From contig OZ026600.1 in the NCBI GenBank assembly GCA_964020085.1, positions 37,465,419 to 37,529,418 on the forward strand: 64,000 nt of DNA, given 5' to 3'. A program made the position numbers and the translations under genes. The DNA is from Micromussa lordhowensis (Eukaryota; Cnidaria; Anthozoa; Scleractinia; Lobophylliidae). This document shows positions 51,201 to 60,433 of this stretch, piece by piece. Numbering within the stretch: the stretch's first letter is position 1; each line of letters begins with the position of its first letter. The notes under the pieces were generated by a model. It did not search any database, was not told where the DNA came from, and saw nothing but the letters and a program-made list of their open reading frames with translations.

Positions 51201-52628
51201 CCCGGTTTGGTCAAGTCCCCGTGGATTTTATAATCCGGAATTTAAAGTGCAAACTTTGATCCGAACACTTTTGAATCTGGAAAGTTTTGTTGTGTAAATG
51301 ATTTTCTCTCGAATCAAGGTATTTTTCCGCACAGTGGTCTTGTAGTTTGCGGCAGAACCAAAATGGTGGACCACAGTCATTCTCTAGATGGCGGTCGCTA
51401 TCTGCCTCATTCTGTTGCATGGCCAGGCAATCACTTTGATAATGGGTAATGCCATATTCCTCAGAAACCAAAATTATTGATGCAAATGTTGACGTCCTCC
51501 ACACAGTTGTATTAGGGAGCTTTAGCAGCGACGACAGCAATGCCGAGGACGACGCCTTGTGAAAAATAGATTATTTTACCTTGGAATGTCGCAACTCTGT
51601 AGATCTGTTCAGTACGCAATCGGTCTAAAAACTTAGGGTTCAATTCCAAAGGAAGATACGATAAATTAGCCATTGTGGTTCACATTCTCTAAAATACGTA
51701 GAACTTGGTCATTTCACGTTGTTGTTTTGCAGATGACGGGTATGAAATGTACAAAGATTCAAACCGCACGCGCAGAACCATTGTTCTGCTCATTAAACTC
51801 TGTTTGGTGACGTTCTCGTTGGCGTCGCCGTCGTGGTTTGCTAAGGCTCCCTATTGGGCCATTCCATTTAATATCTGCACCCCCCCCATTGAGGTTAAGG
51901 GAAATCCGAGGGGGAGGGGGGGGGTCTTTTGTGTGTCGGCATCTTTGATCTCTGAATAAATCCTGAAGGGGGAGTGTGTCGGCACTTTGATCCTTTTTTC
52001 TTGGGGGGTCAAAAGTTTACTTTTCCAAGGGGGTGAAATATAAAGTACCTCAATAGGGGGGGTGCGGATATTAAATGGAATGGCCCATTATCAGAGACGA
52101 CGACGATGTCGCGAAGAAAACGTCGACGGTTCTGGAGAAGACCAGACCAAATACATGGGGAGACAACACGATGGGCAACAACGAGTGGAAAGAAACCTCA
52201 GGTTTTCTCACCCTACCCCTAGCCTTCTTTTTGGCGGCATTTTGTTTCTCGTTGTCGAGGCATCATGAATGTTCCGGGGGTTGTCGTCGGGTAAAGGGTT
52301 AGAAATCCGAATGTCCTTTCAGTGCGTGTAAGCGCTACGAATCCGAATATTCCAAAATTGATGAATCCAGAAAAATTTACGAGTCCGGAAAAATCTCCAC
52401 TAGTGCAAACCTAGTCTAAGTTGGCTAATCTGGAAATCTCTGCAGTTTACAAATATTCGTTCACAACTACTGTAAATCTAGCGGACACCCAACAACGGAG
52501 CGAGTGAGTTGTGTATTAAACCCCGTGACGTCAATTGTGTTTCACTTACCTTCTACATATTTTCCTAAGGAAATAAATGGCCCAAATAGCAGAACCAAAA
52601 GCAGAAGGAATGTCTTTATTCCCCGCAT
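48283..52628 (-). CDS. Small secreted, highly acidic coiled-coil protein; family not recognised
   Basis: Four exons with consensus splice sites and agreeing phases encode 197 residues: 52550-52628, 49974-50314, 49425-49523 and 48283-48357. Exon 1 is a clear signal peptide (MRGIKTF, then a Leu/Val-rich core, ending near SLGKYVE). Exon 2 is extremely acidic, with a run of eight Asp and a run of seven Glu within about 113 residues. Exon 3 is a heptad-like coiled coil (KVEEINKANEEMQAEINKLK). Exon 4 adds a short tail ending SDSQKIIAI. The N-terminal plan (signal peptide, acidic exon, coiled-coil exon) resembles that of SEL1L 12 kb away, but no Sel1 repeats follow and the sequences do not obviously align. 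Acidic secreted proteins occur in the ER lumen and in coral skeletal matrix; the function here is unknown. The gene model is supported by phase and splice logic only. Confidence 0.6.
48629..48850. mobile_element. TIR element, same MITE family, with CATGG target duplication
   Basis: The termini and internal sequence match the copy at 32343. CATGG occurs at 48624-48628 and 48851-48855, which supports a 5-bp target duplication for the family. Confidence 0.8.
48855..48996. mobile_element. Short TIR MITE (GAGCGGTTTTCAATTGAG ends)
   Basis: Inverted ends GAGCGGTTTTCAATTGAGCG and CACTCAATTGAAAACCACTC, with inner AAACCAAAACCA blocks. It abuts the MITE at 48629-48850 with no gap. Confidence 0.7.
49589..49741 (-). 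mobile_element. tRNA-derived SINE, 3'-truncated, in an intron of the acidic gene
   Basis: The minus-strand head has the decayed boxes of the same family (aggcttgatggttagttt, and gggttcaagccctgg as B box) and part of the body. It lies between the exons at 49425-49523 and 49974-50314. Confidence 0.65.
50650..50990. mobile_element. TIR element with CTTGCAAGT-type subrepeats
   Basis: ATGGACTCGCAAGTAG at the left is inverted on the right (CTACTTGCGAGTCCAG). Many CAAGT/ACTTG blocks lie between. First intron of the acidic gene. Confidence 0.6.
51513..51853. mobile_element. TIR element (TAGGGAGCTTTAGCA ends)
   Basis: TAGGGAGCTTTAGCAGCGAC at the left pairs with the diverged right end (GTGGTTTGCTAAGGCTCCCTA). 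First intron of the acidic gene. Confidence 0.65.
51856..52086. mobile_element. TIR MITE (GGGCCATTCCATTTAATAT ends) with ATT duplication
   Basis: GGGCCATTCCATTTAATATC is inverted at the right end (ATATTAAATGGAATGGCCC). ATT flanks both sides (51853-51855 and 52087-52089). Starts 2 bp after the previous element. Confidence 0.8.
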
Positions 52629-52929
52629 TTTCTTAAGCAACCTCGGATCAGATTGTCACGCACGCTGAACAACAAGCAAGGTGTGAATGCTGCAAAGAGC
52701 GACGGGAGGAAACTCTGAAAGTTGTAACCTCGCCTCCCAAGAGACTGGGTAATCTCCAGGGTCATGGGTTTGAATCTTACCGCAGCCCATCTTTATTTTT
52801 TCAATGTTTGTTTTCATTTTTGTTTTTAATTTTTGTCTGCGTTTTTATTTCTTTTTTTGAACAAAAAAATATGAAAATTACAAACAAAAACAAAAACGAA
52901 AACAAAAATTTTTGAAAATGGTGTCATGA

Positions 52930-54202
52930 TGTCACCGTATGATTCTTACTATGAACAACTTTACCTTCAATGACAAACACTACCTGCAGATACACGGTAC
53001 AGCCATGGGAACCAGAATGGCACCTTCTTATGCCAATCTGTTCCTCGCCAAATTTGAGACAGACGCTTTGTCGCGTGCTCCATACCAACCACATACATGG
53101 TGGCGTTACATAGACGACATCTTCATGATATGGACACATTCTGTTGACGAACTACATGCTTTCACCTCTTACCTTAACAACATTCATCCCACCATTAAGT
53201 TCACATCCAATTATTCATTTACTTCTATACCCTTTCTTGATGTTAACGTTTCTGTCAGTAACGGCAATATCACGACTGATCTTTACACCAAAGCCACTGA
53301 CAAACATCAATACTTGCTACATTCTTCATGCCACCCTCAACATACCAAAAGAGCTATTCCATTCAGCTTAGCTCTTCGACTTCGTCGTATCTGTTCCTCT
53401 GACGAGACTTTCAAACAACGTTCCAACGAACTCAAATCTTACCTCAACAAACGCGGATATAATTTACCTTTCCTTAATCAAGAAATAGCACGCGTACATA
53501 ACATCACTCGTACTCAAACACTCACCCCCAAAGACACTCCCACTACTAATCAGCCGCAACGGGTACCCCTCGTCATAACATATAATCCAGCTCTTCGCTA
53601 CGTATCATCCATCATTAACAAACACTTCAACATTCTGTCTTCATCTCCTCGTTGCACTAACGTTTTCAAAGCTAAACCCTTTGTTGCCTTCCGACGATCT
53701 AACAACCTTAGTAATATACTAGTTAGTGCTAAGCTTCATAAACCGTCTACCACTGCTAACGAACCTCGCGGCTCTTTCCGTTGTGGCAACAACTGCCTAA
53801 CATGCAATTACATAAACGACGGACTTACTAAGTATACATTTAATTCTACAGGAGAACTAGATTTATCATAATCATCACATTGACTGCAACTCCAAAAACG
53901 TTATCTACATGGTACAATGTAACCACTGTCACAAACAATACATAGGAGAAACCAAACGTAGACTTAAAGACCGCTTCAACGAACATCGCAGACCTTTTGA
54001 CAAACGAACTAACAGCTCTAAGCCCACCACGGTATCCGAACATTTTTTATGTAACAATCATAACGCTACTGACATGCAACTTATTCCCCTAGAACTCGTT
54101 AAATCTAATCGTGACGGTGTACGTAAAGCAAGAGAAGCATATCTCATTGAAAGAGGTCAAACCCTTGAACCTCATGGTCTCAATAAGAAAGATGAAACTT
54201 AG
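52930..54202 (+). pseudogene. 5'-truncated Penelope-like element ORF: reverse transcriptase plus GIY-YIG endonuclease, frameshifted
   Basis: The first part (52939-53871) carries the C-terminal half of a reverse transcriptase: the motif QIHGTAMGTRMAPSYANLF, then the catalytic YIDD at about 53108-53119 and thumb-region sequence. The N-terminal fingers are missing; stop codons precede 52939. The frame ends at a stop at 53869-53871. The second frame (from about 53861 to 54202) carries a GIY-YIG nuclease domain: IYMVQCNHCHKQYIGET, then RLKDRFNEH. RT followed by GIY-YIG is the hallmark of Penelope-like retroelements. The junction looks like a net +1 change near 53857-53860. A non-autonomous, probably dead copy. 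Confidence 0.9.
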
Positions 54203-54460
54203 TACGTTTCTTTTGTATCAGCTTTCTATGTTTAGGTCACCTGTACTATTTATAGCTGCTCATTGCTCCTTTTCAGGCTGTAACGTTTTACCATATTTTC
54301 AAATTTCAAATTTTTAAATTTTTACGTTACTTTTTTCATCGTTATTTATTACTTAGCCCTGTCTATCAAACTTTTGTTACATTTATCTTTTCACTAGTTA
54401 TATCTCATTTCCCATATTTTAAATTTGTAACGTTTAAAACTAGAGTCATTCTCTGTTACA

Positions 54461-54495
54461 CCCTGAGGAAGGAAGGCCGTGCCTTCCGAAATTGG
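54461..54495 (+). ncRNA. Hammerhead-ribozyme-like motif at the 3' end of the Penelope-like element
   Basis: CTGAGGA at 54463-54469 is followed by one extra A, a perfect 7-bp hairpin (GGAAGGC, loop CGT, GCCTTCC), then GAAA at 54488-54491. CC before and GG after the core could pair as helix I. Penelope-like elements are known to carry minimal type I hammerhead ribozymes near their ends. The extra base between the CTGANGA box and helix II is not canonical, so catalysis is uncertain. Confidence 0.4.
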
Positions 54496-54619
54496 AAAAT
54501 ATATCCCTATACTGTGTAATCAGCCTTGCTTATTCTCGTGTAGTATTCTTTCTTACCGCTTATTTTCACTTGTTTAGGTCTTAAAAATGAAAACAAACAT
54601 TAAAAAAAATTAAAATGGG

Positions 54620-55595
54620 TGGTGAACACTAAAAAAATAAAAATAGTTAATGACCTTCTGGGCTGCCGTAGAATTCAGCTCAACGTAGCAAAAACTGACT
54701 GAATTAAAAACTATTCGTAAATCTCCCGAAAGGCATCGTCTTCGTTTTCAGCGTTCATGGTTATACTCATTGGATAGTGCTTTTTACGCGTTCTGATTTG
54801 TTAACGCGGAGGTGATTAGGAAAGCATCACCATCCTGCAGAGATTTTGCAATTCTGACGGAGCATTTCTTTGTTGATTGTCAGCAGAAATAAAGTAACTT
54901 TATGGTCCGCTAGTTGTTCAGCTTGTGTTATACTAAAACAGTTATTCACCTCAGGATCGGTGAAAGCAGTGGACAGCTACAGTAGTTGTTCAGCGACCAC
55001 CCCCAAACCTGACACAGATACTTTCCGAGCCGGCGCGCTTTCGGGCTTAGGCCAATGGCCATTACCAAGAGAATATGCTTCTCTTGCCATAACACATTGC
55101 AATTGCATCTATCTTATCTGCCGAGATTACCTCTTCAGTGCCCAAGAAAGACTGCTGAACCAAGTGAAAAGAGGAAATACTTACAGTCTATGAGACGACT
55201 GAAAATAGGTTGACCGTGAGAGATGAAGTGATTGAGTTGAAGTAACATAATATGCGCCGTTTTCGTAAATGCTTCTATATGTTTATAATGCTTCACGACC
55301 TTTACATTAAATAACTAGCACAGGAGGTCCAAGCCTGATTGAGCTCGCACCTCATGAGCAGAAGACGGGACGGGTACGTTGCCCTACAAAGTAACAATTA
55401 TTGGACGAGGTTGAGCAAAATATCGTGATTTGTCAGTGACGAGCATGCGAGTAACTGACAAATCGCCATGATATCTTGTGATAACCAAATTCAATAATTG
55501 TTTATCATGCGATCACCAACTTTGTGGAAGCGATCTGCCATTTTATGACACAGCAGCGTAGTTACCATTGCGCATGACCAGAATATAATTTGTAG
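54620..55595. other. Intergenic, mostly unrecognised
   Basis: Contains one hairpin-like segment at about 55389-55505 (ACAATTATTGGACGAG and inverse-like AATTCAATAATTGTT). No gene seen. Confidence 0.45.
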
Positions 55596-55604
55596 CAAAC
55601 AGTC

Positions 55605-55950
55605 CAATCTCGTTCCCAGAGCCCACGTGCCTTTTGGTCAGCACCAAGACACGGAGCTCTGGAATAATCAATTTCCAGAGACCAAGATTTTAGGACTTCC
55701 GGTTTCACAGCGCATGCGTGGCTTGGTTTATTTGGAGTCCAGAGGTGAAGTCGATGTGAATACGTTCCACAAAGACATTCAATACGCACTGGAAAGACTA
55801 GGAAAGTCGAAATTTGGCTTTGAAAGAACGGCAGTTATCAAATTTTAAAAGCAAAAGAAACGAGGACTCTGGGAACGAGCTTGTTGATTATTCCAGAGCT
55901 CCGTGTCTTGGTGCTGACCAAAGGGCACGTGGGCTCTGGGAACGAGATTG
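55605..55950. mobile_element. Hairpin-ended element with 9-bp target duplication
   Basis: CAATCTCGTTCCCAGAGCCC at the left is the exact inverse of the right end. The inner CCAAGACACGGAGCTCTGG arm is also inverted. CAAACAGTC occurs at 55596-55604 and 55951-55959. The central about 180 bp holds a short open frame of no known family. Confidence 0.8.
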
Positions 55951-55959
55951 CAAACAGTC

Positions 55960-56937
55960 TAGCAAACACATTTAGACGGTACTGCGCATGAGTAGACCAT
56001 TATTTGTAGGCAGTTATTCGTAGGTCACGTGGTGGGCTTTCGGTCAATGAAATGGTGTAAAACATTACTTGGTGATGTGATGTTTATGTCTAAATCATGT
56101 TACATTTGAAGACTGCGCGTCTAATCAAAAGTATCTAGCAGTTTTTTTTTTTTTTCACATACAAATCTGTGTAAAATACAACTGAACTATCCTTTAGTGT
56201 TCCTGTTATTACTGATTGTTTTTGTTCCATTATTTCGGCGGGAGCGAGAGAATCTATTGTCGATCCCCCTGCTGCGAAAGGCCAGCCGAGCATTACAGAA
56301 CCAAAAGCTTGAGTCAAACAAAAGTCTAACGGTTGGAAACCGATAAATGCATACAAATATGCGCTATCTACACTATTTGTAAACGCGGAGCAAAACATAA
56401 CGTTCTTGCTTGCTTAGTTAGTCTTAATTGAACAGCATGATATACGAACAGGCCCGTAAATAAAACGCTATCTTACAGGTGTTATGCCACAAATTTGAAG
56501 CTAACTTTTTTGACGGTGAATTGAATAACGATTAAAAAAGCAAGTAACGCAGGTGGAAAATCATTTTATGCAATAAAACAAAACGTGAACAGAGATAATT
56601 CGTTGTTAGTGCGTATGAGAAACGTCATCCCGAGAAATTTTAATGACTAAAAGCTTCTTCTTTTATTCAGCTTGCTAATTATAAATGCTAGTTGCTATCG
56701 AAAATTAGGTATGCGGTTGCGATTAGAGAATCGCATTTCAAACTGCAGAATTTAAATTGTTTTTTTTTTTGGTCTAATTACAATCCTTGGTCATCTTTAG
56801 CGATACTTTATATTTATATGACGTTTTATTCATTATTATTCTTGTGCCCATCTGTTAACTGATAAGAACCAGCGAACGCGTCAGAAACCGGGCATGGGTT
56901 GTATGGTATCCTGTGTGGATAAAGCCTAGCGATGTGC
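55960..56937. other. Spacer downstream of the Kv gene
   Basis: Unique AT-rich sequence; presumably includes the Kv 3' UTR. No element recognised. Confidence 0.45.
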
Positions 56938-58266
56938 CTAAAATTTATAATTTCTGAGTTTTTTCCTTTTTTTCTTTTCATAATATAAACGAAATTTCGT
57001 CACGATAACAGGACTTGGTAATGCAATCACTAAAACACCTGCTAAAGTACAGAGAGCACCTAAAACCTTTCCCATTATGGTAACAGGAACCATGTCTCCA
57101 TAACCAACATTTGTTAACGATACTATTACGAACCAAGCTGAGGCAGGAATACTCGAAAACGAATCCTTTTGAGCTTCGTGTTCAACATAAAAAGTCCACC
57201 CAGAAAAGATTGCAGTGGTTATAAGAATGAAAAATAGAATCATACAGAGCTCTCGCCAAGTCGAGCGAACTGTTTTGACGAGAACTTTGAGTTCATCAAG
57301 GTGTCTAGCTAGTTTAAACAGTCTAGAAACTCTTAACAATCGAAACCCGGCAACGATTTCATTCGCGTTAAAGTCTCCCAGGGCCAGTTCGAAATAATAC
57401 GGCACAACGGCGGCCAGGTCAATCAAGTTGAGAATGTCAAGGATGAATTTAAGTTTGTTCGGACACGAAGCTAACCGCAGGACGAATTCTAAAGTGAACC
57501 AAGAAATACAAATTGACTCCAATACGTTGTTAAATTGAGCCAGCCTGTTATCTCCGTATTGACTGGTTTCGGAGTCTGCCGCAGTTTTGTCGTGATCTAT
57601 TGTTTCCGCACACAGGACGTAGATTGAAATGGCGATAAAAGTGACAGAAAAAGTCGCAACAACTTTGGCAACTTTTGAACACTTGGGGTACTCAAACCAA
57701 AGCCAGATTTTCGCTAAAACAACGTTTGTTGGAAGAACAACCGGCTCGTCGTCCTCGTCTTCAATGGCACCCTCGTCTCTCATAAATTCGGTGAGAGTTT
57801 CTTCATCAATTTCAAAAAATTTCAATTCGTCGCAGAATTCTTGTAACCTGACGTTGTTGGGTCTGGTAAGGAGACCATTCGATTGATAATAAAAAAGAAT
57901 TGCGTCAAACGCGTTTCGATTGCGATTAAAGAAATATTCCTGTCGATCTTGATCGAAGTATTTCTTCCTTTTGGCGGGACTTCCTAGAAGGGTGTTTGGA
58001 AACCGCGCCAACGTGGAGTACAGTGTTTCGTACATTTTTCCGCTTATGTTGATCTTCACCCGCGCGCTAAGAAGCCTTTTATCCTCTGGATGTTGAGTTA
58101 TTTGCAGCGAACTCAGCCCAACTTCAGGACAACTGGCGCGGCGGTTGTAATTTTTAGTGTACAACTTAGGTCCTACCCTCAATTCATTTGCAGCTCGTAG
58201 GGCAGATTTCATATCTTTAGAGCAGTGATCCGATGTCGCGGTGAGTCTGTTTATATATGATAGCAT
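56938..58266 (-). CDS. Intronless Shaker-type (Kv1-like) voltage-gated potassium channel subunit
   Basis: This is a tetrameric plasma-membrane K+ channel subunit of 442 residues in one exon. The T1 assembly domain is at about 69-160 and is closest to Shaker in pattern (RFPNTLLG, EYFFNRNRNAFDAILFYYQS); the zinc-binding cysteines of Kv2-4 are not seen. S1 is at about 202-220, S2 at 250-267 with E260, S3 at 273-291 with D283, S4 at 304-321 (FRLLRVSRLFKLARH), S5 at 338-358, the pore loop at 372-394 and S6 at 396-424. Oddities: the first S4 arginine position of Shaker is Ala; the filter is TNVGYGD instead of TTVGYGD; the S6 hinge is PSP instead of PVP; and the C-terminus ends 18 residues after S6 with no PDZ-type tail. 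Cnidarians are known to have expanded Shaker families that include modifier subunits. The class is sure; function as a homotetramer is not. Confidence 0.93.
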   Translation of the reverse strand: MLSYINRLTATSDHCSKDMKSALRAANELRVGPKLYTKNYNRRASCPEVGLSSLQITQHPEDKRLLSARVKINISGKMYETLYSTLARFPNTLLGSPAKRKKYFDQDRQEYFFNRNRNAFDAILFYYQSNGLLTRPNNVRLQEFCDELKFFEIDEETLTEFMRDEGAIEDEDDEPVVLPTNVVLAKIWLWFEYPKCSKVAKVVATFSVTFIAISIYVLCAETIDHDKTAADSETSQYGDNRLAQFNNVLESICISWFTLEFVLRLASCPNKLKFILDILNLIDLAAVVPYYFELALGDFNANEIVAGFRLLRVSRLFKLARHLDELKVLVKTVRSTWRELCMILFFILITTAIFSGWTFYVEHEAQKDSFSSIPASAWFVIVSLTNVGYGDMVPVTIMGKVLGALCTLAGVLVIALPSPVIVTKFRLYYEKKKRKKLRNYKF

Positions 58267-58281
58267 ATCAGTAGCGTAGGC

Positions 58282-58491
58282 TTACTGTCTAAAGCCACAT
58301 CTCGATTTTTGAACAGTTGCATAAAGAACACTTTTAAATTCGTGAGAAGCCGCTTGATGGCGCCGTTTGGAATAAACCCTTTTAAAAGCGCTCAGCCTCC
58401 CACGATGAAAACGTGCGGTTCCAATGAAGTGATCTGACAACTGATCCGCTCTCATTAATGATTTCAATTCTGTACCATATTTCCTCAACAC
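58282..58491 (-). CDS. 69-codon ORF just upstream of, and in frame with, the Kv gene
   Basis: This ATG-started basic ORF (MLRKYGTELKS... to KSRCGFRQ) ends in TAA, and 15 nt later comes the channel's ATG in the same frame. It could be an upstream ORF in the 5' UTR, or a former N-terminal extension cut off by a stop. No domain is recognised. Confidence 0.25.
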   Translation of the reverse strand: MLRKYGTELKSLMRADQLSDHFIGTARFHRGRLSAFKRVYSKRRHQAASHEFKSVLYATVQKSRCGFRQ

Positions 58492-59748
58492 TGTGAATTA
58501 TTTATTTTGTTGTTTGTATTTAGCATTTTTAAAATCCAAAACAAAGTCGACCGCGTTGTTCGTGACTAAAATGTCACAGAGAAGGTAGCGCGAAAACGCT
58601 ATGTGAGTTGACTTTGAAAAAGATATATACACTGAAAATGACCGATTAATTGTAGCAGTTTCTTGGAAACAGTTGTATTTCACTGAAGCGATTAAAGACA
58701 ATAATATCTTGGTGTAAGGACATATTAACGCGTTCTGTTGTTATGACGCTGAAATGAAAAGAAACAATGAAGCAAACACCACTGAAAACAGAAGGTGTCG
58801 ACTGCAAAATTTTTAACAAGGTGAAGACAAGTTCTTCGTAAGAGGCAATGCAAACACTCCCTTTTAATTAGTATTTCCGTGTTTAGATGCACATTTTACT
58901 TTTCTAAACAGCCTCTCGCTCTGTTTCCATTCTGGTTGCAAGCTGTTAAGTTTCCAAAATCCAGCGGAAAAAAAAATAGGATTAAACTATGGGTTTTTAT
59001 AATATTAAAACTTGATTACGTATTCTTTTGAATATTTACCATTTTGCCCCGACGTTAGTAATTAATACTTTAGAAAAAAACGCAGAAAAAACTGAGGAAA
59101 ATTTAGTAGTGACTTCGGTATAATGTTTATATGTTATTGCAATTTCCAAACAGGTGCATGTATATGTTTGAAAAAAATTATGCAAATATATTATAAAAAA
59201 ACAATATCTTCAGTTTTCATAAACTGACTCTGTTATGGATAATTTATACACTGCATTAAACAGTACACCGAATATTTCTTACTAGTTTTGTATCAATTTT
59301 ACCTTATGTCCAAGATTTGACTAGTTTTCGCGGTTATCTTTTAAGTATATCGCCGCGTGAGGAACTCGGTAAAGTCTTGTAAACTCGATTTTTAATAGAC
59401 AGATGCTTTCAAAAGTCGGTGTAGATATTGGTTATGCCGTAAAATTGTCACAGACTCCGTCGACCAAAACTCTGAACCCGTCACGGGAGAAACCCAGGCT
59501 GATCTGTTACTTGTCTTACATTTAAGTATTTAGCTCTATCGCGGGGAAAACAAGAACATTTTTTATGCTTTCCCAATTTGTGCGCTGTTACAACTTAATG
59601 AAGAATCAATTCATTGTTTATCTGGTCATGGGACCAAAGAGCACGATTATTGTAATTTTGGCGCACTTCTCCTAATTTACCGCACATTCTGATGGGATGC
59701 CCTTTTGCCAAACCCAGCTCTCCTCCCGATTGTGCGATACCTGTCAAC
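58492..59748. other. Spacer upstream of the Kv gene
   Basis: AT-rich; would hold the Kv promoter. No motif stands out and no gene is seen. Confidence 0.45.
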
Positions 59749-60008
59749 CTCGTTCCCAGGGCTTTTCTTGGGAGGGGAGGGAAAGGCCCTGGTATCGACT
59801 TGTCTTTTTGCGATACCTGTGTACAAGCTGGTACATCATTACACCCAACAGACTTGACGAACAAAGTCCAACCAGTTCACATGGCTACGTGTGTGGACAC
59901 ATAGCCTGGAATGACAAAAAATGACAATAAGGAATTAGCGAGTTACAAGAATCCACCGTGGTGGTTTCCGTCCTCCTTGATTCTTTGCACGGTTGTTCAG
60001 GCAGCGTC

Positions 60009-60091
60009 CAACCTCGTTTCTAGGGCTTTTCCCTTTGAATTTGAGCCCGTCCCTCCCAAATTCAAAGCGAAAAGCCCTGGGAACGAGGTTG
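60009..60091. mobile_element. Short hairpin with AACCTCGTTYCYAGGGC ends
   Basis: The ends CAACCTCGTTTCTAGGGCTT and its inverse enclose an inner TTTGAATTTG/CAAATTCAAA pair. A related hairpin is at about 59749-59794. Confidence 0.55.
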
Positions 60092-60114
60092 GGCAGGGTC
60101 CACACTACGCCAGA

Positions 60115-60433
60115 GAAATTTGAAAACGCAGCTTTATTTCTACGGTTAGGCCTCAGTACCGTCCACACTAATCCGTCACGAAAACGGAACTTTTCGAAAA
60201 CGCTCTTCAAACCGGAGGAATTTGAAAACGCAGCTTTATCTCTACGGTTAGGCCTCAGTACCGTCCACACTAATCCGTCACGAAAACGGAACTTTTCGAA
60301 AACGCTCTTCAAACCGGAGGAATTTGAAAACGCAGCTTTATCTCTACGGTTAGGCCTCAGTACCGTCCACACTAATCCGTCACGAAAACGGAACTTTTCG
60401 AAAACGCTCTTCAAACCGGAGGAATTTGAAAAC
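60115..60433. repeat. 102-bp tandem repeat, three copies
   Basis: Unit starts at 60115, 60217, 60319 and a partial one at 60421 (GGAATTTGAAAACGC), exactly 102 bp apart. Since 102 is 34 codons, the repeat stays open on both strands (159-codon frames); these are not judged genes. Confidence 0.85.

Larger units (their letters stand above)
52786..54619 (+). mobile_element. Penelope-like element with inverted flanking arms
   Basis: The element body is bounded by matching inverted segments of about 36 bp at 52786-52821 and 54583-54619 (sharing AATGTTTGTTTTCATTTTT in opposite directions). Penelope-like elements often carry terminal repeats in direct or inverted order. A hammerhead-like hairpin lies between the ORF and the right arm. 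The arms are AT-rich, so part of the match could be chance. Confidence 0.5.

Noticed and set aside
48283..52628. Acidic gene as a partial SEL1L duplicate
   Set aside because: Similar layout (signal peptide, acidic exon, coiled coil) but the sequences do not visibly align and no Sel1 repeats follow.
52726..52795. tRNA-like B box near GGGTTTGAATCTTACC
   Set aside because: No A box or cloverleaf could be built; too weak to call even a SINE.
55627..55848. 73-codon ORF as a gene
   Set aside because: It lies inside a hairpin transposon with a 9-bp duplication and shows no known domain.
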